A stretch of 64,000 nucleotides of DNA from Armigeres subalbatus. Its lineage: Eukaryota > Arthropoda > Insecta > Diptera > Culicidae. A model generated the notes under the pieces. That model was given only the letters and a program-made list of their open reading frames with translations. It ran no database searches and had not been told where the DNA came from. Position numbers and translations under genes: made by a program. Numbering within the stretch: the first letter of the stretch is position 1; every line of letters starts with the position of its first letter. Positions 55,348 to 64,000 of this stretch are shown here, one piece after another. The stretch lies in NCBI RefSeq assembly GCF_024139115.2, contig NC_085140.1, positions 161,226,452 through 161,290,451 of the forward strand, written 5' to 3'.

Positions 55348-55455
55348 CCTGAGAAGCACACATATTGCACATCAATCACAGTAACTTATATATGACCGGA
55401 TTCAGTCACAATATGGTTACTGCAACCAGATTTGTTGAAATTGTGTTGCTTGGGG
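55348..55455. mobile_element. MITE of the CCMAGCAGCACA family inside a monomer
   Basis: The ends CCTGAGAAGCACACA and, on the complement of the right end, CCCCAAGCAACACA interrupt a monomer between TTGCGAGC and the ATAAGTGC segment. It is related to the elements at 36094 and 45606. Confidence 0.5.
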
Positions 55456-57348
55456 AATAGATGAAGTATAAGTGCTAAGAAAGTGAGCTAGACTTTTTTT
55501 AACTCTTTTTCACAATAAATAGTAATTTGACCATAACATCTAAGCCCATAGTCCGATCTGGCTAATTTTCAATAAGAAAATATGAGACATTCTGCGTCGA
55601 ATGCAAATGCGAGCAAATCGGTTGAGGAAGAATGCCTGAAAAATAAGTGACATTTTTTTTAGCGATTTTTCCATACAAAAATGGTATAATTTTCGATCCC
55701 ATAGTCCGATATGGCCAATTTTCAATAGGAAACAACGGGACAGGATTCTACGTCGAATGCAACTTGTTGTGAGCAAATCGGTTGAGGATAAGTTCCCGAA
55801 AAATGAGTGACATTTTTTACGCGATTTTTTCGTATGAATTTGTATTTTGGCCATAACTTCTGATCCCATAGTCCGATCTGACCAATTTCAAATAGGAAAT
55901 AATGGGACAGGATTCTGCGTCGAATGCAACTTGTTGCGAGCAAATCGGTTGAGGATAAGTGCCCGAAAAATTAGAGACATTTTTTACGCGATTTTTTCGT
56001 ATGAATTTGTATTTTGGCCATGACTTCTGATCCCATAGTCCGATCTGGCCAATTTCAAATAGGAAACAATGGGACAGGATTCTGCGTCGAATGCAACTTG
56101 TTGCGAGCAAATCGGTTGAGGATAAGTGCCCGAAAAATGAGTGACATTTTTTGAGTAGTTTTGCGCACACACACACACACACACATACACACACACATAC
56201 ACACACACCCACACACACACACACACACACAGACATCACCTCGATTCGTCGAACTGAGTCGATTGGTATATAACACTATGGGTCTCCGGGCCTTCTATAA
56301 AAAGTTTGTTTTTGGAGCGATCATATAGCCTTTACCGTATACGTTAGTATACGAGAAAGGCAAAAATGGTATAATTTTCGATCCCATAGTCCGATATGGC
56401 CAATTTTCAATAGAAAACAACGAGACAGGATTCTACGTTAAATGCAACTTGTTGTGAGCAAATCGATTGAGGATAAGTGCCCGGAAAATGAGTGACATTT
56501 TTTACGCGATTTTTTCGTATGAATTTGTATTTTAGCCATAACTTCTGATCCCATAGTCTGATCTGACCAATTTCAAATAGGAAGCAATGGAACAGGGTTC
56601 TGCGTCGAATGCAACTTGTTGTGAGCAAATCGGTTGAGGATAAGTGCCCGAAAAATGAGTGAAATTTTTTACGCGATTTTTTCGTATGAATTTATATTTT
56701 TGCCATAACTTCTGATCCCATAGTCCGATTTGACTAATTTCAAATAGGAAACAACGGGACAGGATTCTACGTCGAATGCAACTTGTTGTGAGCAAATCGG
56801 TTGAGGATAAGTGCCCAGAAAATGAGTGACATTTTTTACGCGATTTTTTCGTATGAATTTGTATTTTGGCCATAACTTCTGATCCCATAGTTTGATCTGG
56901 CCAATTTAAAATAGGAAACAATGGGACAGGATTCTGCATTGAATGCAACTTGTTGCGAGCAAATCGGTTAAGAATAAGTTCCCGAAAAATGAGTGACATT
57001 TTTTACGCGATTTTTTCGTATGAATTTGTATTTTGGCCATAACTTCTGATCCCATAGTCCGATCTGACCAATTTCAAATAAGAAACAATGGGACAGGATT
57101 CTGCGTCGAATGCAACTTGTTGCGAGCAAATCGGTTGAGGATAAGTGCCCGAAAAATTAGTGACATTTTTTACGCGATTTTTTCGTATGAATTTGTATTT
57201 TGGCCATAACTTCTGATCCCATAGTCCGATCTGGCCAATTTCAAATAGGAAACAATGGGACAGGATTCTGCGTCGAATGCAACTTGTTGCGAGCAAATCG
57301 GTTGAGGATAAGTGCCCGAAAAATGAGTGACATTTTTTGAGTAGTTTT

Positions 57349-57517
<169 letters not shown>

Positions 57518-57650
57518 TCACCTCGATTCGTCGAACTGAGTCGATTGGTATATAACACTATGGGTCTCCGGGCCTTCTATAAAAAGTTTGTTTTTGGAGC
57601 GATCATATAGCCTTTACCGTATACTTAGTATAGGAGAAAGGCAAAAATGA

Positions 57651-58640
57651 CATGCAAAAATATAGTTGCCATAAAATATTCGTGATGCAGTATCACACAT
57701 TCATCACATTAGAAATAAATATTCTAAATTTTTTTGGATTTGGATGAACCATCTCATACCATGAAAATAACCAACCACTACTCCATTACTAGCATTTGTC
57801 AATAAATATCAATGACTTTGTAAAATTTGATTCTAAGTTAAATAGAATCGAAAAACAATCGAAAGCACCTGAAAATTAAAAAAAATCGGTGTATTTTATC
57901 TTAAAACTGCTGTATCTCAGAAACGGTAGCAGAATACAATTAATGTACACCTTTTCTTTCTGAAATTTAACTTTCAAAAAATCGGGTCGATTAAAACGTA
58001 AAGAAATAATATATTTAAATAAATATTTCAAATATTTTTGAAAAACCAACTAATTTTGAAAAATTATAATTTTTTGTCCATCGTTTCTCCATTATGATTC
58101 ATAGTGCAAAAAATACATATATTATCTGCTACTACATATCAAAAATAAAAAAATATTGAAAAAAATTGTTTTCGAAAAAAATCTTTTATTTTATTTTTAA
58201 TGCTTAAACAATTTTTTTTTTGCTGTGTATATTTTTTCACATAGCCCCATTGATTACCTAAAACTTTGCCGAAGGCATTAAAACGATCGGTCAAGCTGTT
58301 TCCAAGTAATTTTGTTTTGGAAGTATTCAAGGTGTTTTGCTTAGGCCCTTGTCAAAAGTTTGGTTAGAGTCAAAAAGGCAAACCAATGATGCAGATTATG
58401 TTTCTTTGATCACAATGAATGTATAAATTTCAAATAAATAAAAAAATACAAAATTGAAATCTCGAAAAAAAATCATGATTTCACAAAGAATTGCTCATAG
58501 TGTGCAAATGTTGAATTAAATCAATCAAACGAACATAATAAATTATGTGGATTGATATAATCTGGTTTTCCGACAACGATCATGCAATCCAGCCTGGTAA
58601 AATGCATGAAACTAATTAGTAATGTCGTCACTACGATAAT
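57651..58640. other. AT-rich unassigned sequence
   Basis: Rich in A/T runs. No gene or paired ends recognised. Confidence 0.5.
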
Positions 58641-58647
58641 TTAAAGA

Positions 58648-59598
58648 TTGTTATCGAGTTGCCATTATTTCTGTAACATGGGCAAATGCGGAACGATGCA
58701 TGATAAAGACAATCATAAATGGACCTGCATCGCTTATAACCCATCAACATTACCGCATTGCAACACACAACAGATGGAATTGTTCGATAAAAAGAATAAG
58801 TCATACAAACCTTTGTGCAAACAACGGCAAATCGGTAGAACGTTAGCTGCTCCACCCCCGGCGACGGGTCCTTTGTTAGTAGCAGTCAGTAGTGGCGAAG
58901 GGATAAGCAAGCTACCAAGAAAAACTTGCAACCCATTTCCCCGTACGGTGATTCCACCTGTTGTAGCAACATTCCCTATCAATCTCTTATCGGACCAGCT
59001 TCATCATTCTCACCGATGTCGTCGTCGTCGTTGGATTGAAGCATTCGATTTCTCATCTCGTTTCCCTTCCGGGCAGCAACGCAAGCAAATGAGCCTACCA
59101 CCGAAACATTCCCACATAGCTTCGAGTTCCTCCTTGTGTGTTCGATGTAGTTCGTTCCATTTAGAAATTGCAACACACACCGTCCACCCCCGGATAATAG
59201 ACGAAGCACATGCACAAGCAGCAGCAGCAGCAGTCATCATCACAGTCATCGCTCACCGTTGTCGCCGTTGTCCTCGTCGTTATCGTTCTCAGTCCACCAA
59301 CATAAGGGTTAACAATAGCTTATATCGGGGTCATATCGACGACGATGTTGGCTGCTGTTGCTGCTTTGTCTTGAAACGTTCGCCCACAACCATAAATGAC
59401 TCCCTTTTGGTCTCCGGTTGGTTTCTAATCCACACGAAGCGATGCGAGAGAGAGAGAAAGTGCGCGAGGATCAAGAGGGAATTCGAACCCCGAAAGCAAG
59501 CTTCCCTGGCCGGATGTTCCCGGATTCGTCCTACACTAACTCCTCGCATGAATGTGCACAACGTGCCCGTGTGCCTGGTTGGGGATTCGATTGTGTAG
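58648..59598 (+). other. 316-codon open frame in a GC-rich island, coding status doubtful
   Basis: Long for this window, but the protein has no domain: it mixes His/Arg/Ser runs (RCRRRRW, AQAAAAAVIITVIAHRCRRC) with no conserved motif, and three substantial frames are open on the other strand over the same bases. The underlying DNA is CpG-richer with GTCGTCGT and CAGCAGCAG runs. I read it as a regulatory or UTR-like island rather than a protein gene. A GGTAAGAC donor-like word follows at about 59665. Confidence 0.25.
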
Positions 59599-59727
59599 AT
59601 ACCGGCACTGCACTAGCTGGATGAACTGAACAGGCCCGCGGCCATTCTGCCAGGATGGGGATCCGGTAAGACAGTAACGGAGAATCCACCGGAGCCAGGG
59701 CCTTGTGTCTTTTGGTCCAAAGTCTGA

Positions 59728-59765
59728 ACTCAGTCGGTTCAGCAGTGAGCGATAGAGAGACCGAG
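59728..59765 (+). promoter_or_regulatory. Candidate arthropod core promoter (Inr plus DPE-like)
   Basis: TCAGTC with A at 59732 matches the arthropod initiator TCAKTY. AGACC begins at +27, one base short of the usual DPE position (+28). The downstream sequence is purine-rich (GATAGAGAGACCGAGAGTGA), as many dipteran 5-prime UTRs are. No TATA box was seen. Tentative. Confidence 0.25.
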
Positions 59766-59769
59766 AGTG

Positions 59770-62639
59770 AAAGAGTGAATCGCTTAGAAATTGTTTAATG
59801 TAAAATTCCTGCAGGCCATTCGAAACATTGCGAGCTCAGCGAAATGAGTTTGCCTCTGAGTGTGTAACATCAAACCGAGACAGGGAAACGAGAACAGCAA
59901 AAACTCCGCTTCAAGGAAGTAACAGAAAGGATCCCTCGACGGTCCAGAGGGGAGCGTGTGTATGCGAGCATGTTGCTGGGGCTCAGTGCAGTGGCAGGGA
60001 TAGGGGTTTGGAGGGCAGAGTTAATTTATGAAGAGTTAAATATCCCAGGCTTTGTAGTTTGTGTGTTAGTTATTTGATGCTTTCAATTTGTCTTTTTTTA
60101 TTTCGTTAAATTACACTATTTTATTTTCAAGTCTATTAATTTTGAATTTTATCAATTATTTATCTTTTTTAACTGTTATCTACTTGCGCTACATGATTTT
60201 TCAATTGTTAAGGTGGTTATACAACAAAGCCACAAATCGGCCATCTTGGAAACCACGTGCTTTTTCTTGTGATTTTTCAAGAGCACGAATTGAGAGAACC
60301 ACATTGTCCATGGCGATGAAACATTCGTAGATCGTCTGCTTACTTGTGCTAAACAATCGACTTTAATTTCAGCATTGTACAAAAATTATTACGCTAGATT
60401 TAAACTTTTGATAATAGGAGTAGAAAACTGTGTGGTGAATTTGAAATTCACCACATGGCTTGATTGTATGATCACCTTAATACGTAATAGAAATAATTCA
60501 CTGTATGGTTTCAACAGGATCCATGATACTTTTGCTGTTTTTTCTGTATTGTTTGTTAGTATTAAGCTGGTCAAGATTAAGTCCAAGTGCAAATAAAAAG
60601 AACGTTTCTGATCAATTTATAAGTAATTAATTATCCGCCGTAAACCTGACGGAGTCCAGGAAGAAACCAGGTGTATACTCTTTGGTTATCGAACAACTTT
60701 TAAATTATCAATGCCACTAACCGCAGCAGGACAGTTTGATTTCGTTTTTGCTGTTTACAGTTACTATCGTTATCCAAATTATTTTCACTTATACTATGCG
60801 ATTACTGAAATTGAATTTCGGGAATTATAGTCACGTTTTCAGGAGCGCTCTAGAAAAAAATATTCTTACGGTATATTTTTGAAAATACTCGAATTTGAGT
60901 ACATGTTTTTTGCAGAAGATATAAAAACCCTGTACATTGTTGTCGGATCCATGTGCAACTGCAGGTGAATGAAATATCAATAATTTTTTTTAACTCAACT
61001 ACAGATTCTAAAATCTGGTTAGCTTTATGCGACCTGTTCAGATGCTCGATTTATATATTTCTACTAGTGAAAATGATCGCCGAAGTTTGATGCCACGTCC
61101 TACGTCACTGATGTTGGAAGTAGCCAGTTACGCGGTACGACCCACAGGTACGGTGGAACCGGTAGAGACATCGACCGAGAAAGCAAGATTATATCATTGT
61201 TTGAACGAACTAAGATCGAAATACACCAGGGTTCACCGCCAGAGGACATTGAGATATAAATTAATCGGTAAACCATCCTTTATGAAGACGCCATTTTTAA
61301 CCTGTATTTTATACTTGTTTTTGCCGCTGTTGCTTCCCTTCCCTCCACTTCTGCCGGAGCGCTCTTGCTCTGTTATGTTCTCCTTTGGTGTGTTGCTCCT
61401 GGGCAATCCTTTGCTGTGCCGGAGCTTTCTCCCCACCACTGTGTACTGTGCCGTGATGCTGTATGTGGTGTGGCGATGCTTTTCGATGTTTTCGAACAGC
61501 GACCGGGAGGATATATCGAAAGTAGACCGCCTCTGGCCTTCAAGAGGAAGTAACCCATCCCCCCACCCACGCACTCACACACGAGAGCACATCTACCCTC
61601 ATCATGGCGTACCTCGAAGGATGCACGGGGCCACTGAGTCAGAATCATGTGCCGAACAAGGAAAAAAGTTAAATTATCCTGAAGCTATTTTTCATGAACT
61701 TCAATATATTTATAAACTCTCTGTGTGTGTTTAGTGCCCGCCGCCATAGCGAACTCATATGCTCTGCTGCTGCTCCCGTCGCGTCCGACCACACCCCCAC
61801 CCGTTGCACAGTCCTCTCGTACCTCGCGGTATCCCCAGTGCCCCCCGGTGGAACCTTGCTTCATGCCTCCCTCCCGACTGTCTCTCTCTCGTCCTACGAT
61901 TCATTTCTGTTGTTGCCAACTGCTAGAGCTGATGTTGCTGCTGCTTGGATTCCCTCCGGATCTGTTCAAATATTCACTCATTTCATATATATGTACACAC
62001 ATCAAGTTTTCAGGCGATTTTCCGGTGTATATATGCAAAGATACAGCACAGAGATATGTTTTGCCGCTCGAGTATGCAGTTCTCGAATGCCTGGCGTCGG
62101 AGCTTTCGGGGTGTCCCGAAAATGTCATTCGATGATACGGGATTGGGCCTATTGAAACAAATTCCTGCTATAGGGATTGTTTGCATATGTATATCTGGAG
62201 AATTAATAATTTTTGGTTTTAGTAACGTTTCAATCACGTATAGATCAATCAATTCGAATTGGAATGCATGTACGCATAATGCATCTGGAAGTTAAAAATT
62301 CTAATAATTTTAGCTCTTAGTATAATGTACGTAGAAGCACACGAAATTTAAAAAATACAAACATTGTTTGGAGATACACAAAATTACTCCGGCTTGGATT
62401 AATTAACGTTCATTGTAAGGGAAATGTGGTCAATATGAGTTTCTAAACAAACCTTGAGGGTGATTTCATACAAAAATAGTATTTTCGAAGTTTTTACCAA
62501 TACCAATAGTCTAATACATCAATTAATTTATGGTCCCAAAGCTTCCATGAAAAACTGACATTGTTGCAAAATTGAATTTTACTACAAATTGTATTTCCAT
62601 CTAAAATGGACGACTGAGGGCAAAATGGGCCATACAAAA
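59770..62639. other. Mixed AT-rich DNA with GC-rich islands, no gene called
   Basis: The islands at 61300-61660 and 61730-62130 open long overlapping ORFs (235 codons at 61027-61734 on plus, 113 on minus, 153 and 136 on plus further on). The 235-codon frame has two hydrophobic stretches (TCILYLFLPLLLPF and SVMFSFGVLLLG) but no recognised family. The pattern of open frames on both strands argues for composition, not coding. Confidence 0.4.
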
Positions 62640-63126
62640 TACGACGGTGGAACCAAGATCGACATAGGAGCAGGGATTAAGAAGGCTACACACTGGATTT
62701 TTTAAACCGGTATCTCAGCAATTCAATAAATTTTTACCCAGATTCGCACAGCCGAACCCCAGCAAACATGTTTTTCGCCGAGATATGATGTTGAAAATCA
62801 GCAAATAATTTACCAAAAATCAGCTAGCAAACGTCATTTATGCCGGGATATAAGTTTTCATTTTACTGGGCACACGGCTCCGAGCTGCAAAAAACTGAGT
62901 GTGTAGGGCTGCATTTACGAGTTTACGAAATATATGGATATCCAATCAGATTAGTGCGTTGAGCACAAAATTTCTAATATTCAACTCTAACGTAAAATCT
63001 ATGTTGTTATATGCAAGCCTCACAACTGGATCTCAAATGCTGAGCCCCCCATCGACGATGCCTACAACAAACCAAAATCAACAGAAATTCGGCCACACAT
63101 TACGAAAGAGCAGAGACGAAATCTGA
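62640..63126 (+). pseudogene. RTE-like LINE RT fragment interrupted by a MITE
   Basis: Before the MITE the translation reads DGGTKIDIGAGIKKA. After it come RAAFTSLRNIWISNQIS, IFNSNVKSMLLYAS and FGHTLRKSRDEI. These match the 47.4-47.8-kb part of the larger element (DGGTKIDIGARIKKA, RAAFASLRNIWKNRQIS, IFNSNVKSVLLYAS, VGHTLRRGGNKI). Between YAS and FGHTLR the family sequence is largely missing, so there is an internal deletion. This is the third copy of this family in the window and the most decayed one on the plus strand. Confidence 0.85.
62689..62903. mobile_element. 215-bp TA-TSD MITE in the LINE fragment
   Basis: Ends CACACTGGATTTTTT and, on the complement of the right end, CACACTCAGTTTTTT, flanked by TA (62687-62688 and 62904-62905). 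Excision with one TA gives AAG AAG GCT AGG GCT GCA, restoring K-K-A-R-A-A of the host LINE in frame. Confidence 0.9.
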
Positions 63127-63472
63127 GGGCAAAGCGACGGTGCCTCAACTAATATAGGAAGTCGAGAGGAAACTGACCTGCACACTTTTTCGAGCGAAAT
63201 AATTTTTTTTCGCAAATGAGTGAAACGATGCGTTTTAGCATGAAAAACTCAAACGTGATGCATACCTTTAAATTCGGAAACGAGTTTGCTCGTGCGGGAG
63301 GTGTAATTGATTAAGATTTTTGGTTTTTCCAACTCTGCTCTGGTCGGAAATTCTGAATGCAATCTTCCACACATTGATGAGGATGTTAGTCCCAAACATT
63401 GACTAAAATAAAAACTCTCAAAAAAAAAATAGATTTTTTCATAAAAAGTTGCCAATGAAGAAATCAGGGAAA

Positions 63473-63656
63473 GAATTTTCCACAAAACGATAAATAAACC
63501 CTTTTGAAAGCAAAAATTTCAATTATAAAAGAAGAATTTTCCATGAAGAAATCGAAATGTTCCATTGAAAAAAAAATCTTTGTGTAAAATTGTTCTTTTG
63601 TAATTGCAACTTTTGCTTTTGAAAGTGTTTATTTATTTCTGTTTTGTGGAAAATTC
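63473..63656. repeat. Foldback element, GAATTTTCCACAAAAC arms
   Basis: Left arm from 63473 and right arm to 63656 pair over about 64 bp with several mismatches. The centre is near 63565. Probable old MITE. Confidence 0.6.
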
Positions 63657-63848
63657 TTCATTGCTTATAATATTGCATTATTTGCAGTTATTTGTTGCTT
63701 ATTCTATTGGCATTTTCTTATTTTTGTGTGAAAAAACTTCTATTTTTTTATGGAAATTTTATTTTGCTGACCCAAACATTATATATTGATTCTATGCATA
63801 ATTACAGTTAATCTGGCAATACCAGAGTGGTAACCGTTCTCATGCTCA

Positions 63849-63919
63849 TGCTTCTAGAGAAGAGCATTTCATATTCAGTCGCTAGATGACAGTTTTGACG
63901 CTGTCTTCTCCTAGAAGCA
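63849..63919. repeat. Short inverted repeat TGCTTCTAGAGAAGA
   Basis: TGCTTCTAGAGAAGA is mirrored by TCTTCTCCTAGAAGCA about 40 bp later, with one bulged base. Confidence 0.5.
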
Positions 63920-64000
63920 ATATTTCAATTTCATTGTTTGAAGCTATAAACGTTGTAAAAAGCTAAAAATTTTGGAGTTCAAACGATTTAGAATTAAAAT

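Larger units (their letters stand above)
63130..64000. other. AT-rich end region with two inverted repeats
   Basis: Apart from the inverted repeats listed separately, no gene was recognised. Many TTTTCCA/TGGAAAA words. Confidence 0.5.

Noticed and set aside
58648..59598. 316-codon ORF as a real protein gene
   Set aside because: No domain, biased composition and long frames on the opposite strand over the same bases. Kept only as a doubtful open frame.
61027..61734. 235-codon ORF with two hydrophobic stretches as a membrane protein
   Set aside because: No family, and the opposite strand is also open; evidence too weak.

Overview
The window looks like intergenic or intronic DNA of a culicine mosquito, most likely Aedes. 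It is AT-rich with a few GC-rich islands. It is packed with nested retroposons and small inverted-repeat DNA elements, and it carries tRNA-headed SINEs (one Feilai-like) plus Jockey-clade and RTE-like LINEs whose protein motifs match mosquito families I know. The species call is inference. I found no convincing host protein-coding exon, no functional tRNA or rRNA gene and no CRISPR array. Most longer open frames lie inside transposons or simple repeats.

Layout. 1-10.5 kb: an unassigned ORF split by a TA-flanked element, a deleted Tc1/mariner element, a polypyrimidine tract, and a Mutator-like foldback element with a second element inside it. 10.5-19.9 kb: LINE fragments, a second polypyrimidine tract, a CTTCCGGAGGAA minisatellite that received several insertions, and four tRNA-headed SINEs, three of them with target-site duplications (TSDs) of 13, 22 and 23 bp. 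20-27.6 kb: a decayed hAT-like transposase, a Tc1/mariner-type MITE, a ~155-bp satellite, a decayed ITm-superfamily transposase and an RTE fragment. 28-30.2 kb: two diverged copies of a small predicted membrane protein gene of unknown family. 30.2-32.4 kb: a run of inverted-repeat elements. 33.9-37.5 kb: a 3.59-kb hAT-type element without visible transposase, with an 8-bp TSD, TGAGTACTCAC-rich ends and an internal 18-19-bp minisatellite. 38-43.4 kb: foldback elements and a possible LTR. 43.4-47.9 kb: an RTE-like LINE split by two DNA elements. 48.6-53.1 kb: a nearly complete Jockey-clade LINE with a poly(A) tail and a 15-bp TSD, apparently the youngest insertion. 55.0-57.6 kb: a composite repeat of 167-bp monomers, a CA tract and a terminal hairpin, duplicated in tandem. 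57.7-64 kb: AT-rich DNA with GC-rich islands, a possible core promoter and an RTE fragment holding a MITE.

How it fits together. The sequence is a layered record of insertions. In several places, removing an element plus one TSD copy restores the older sequence: RTE reading frames at 46.2, 46.5 and 62.7 kb, an ORF at 2.1-2.7 kb and a long palindrome at 8.7-9.6 kb. These restorations give boundaries that do not depend on family memory. The least explained items are the large hAT-type element, the compensatory changes in the terminal hairpin of the composite repeat, and the duplicated small membrane-protein ORF.
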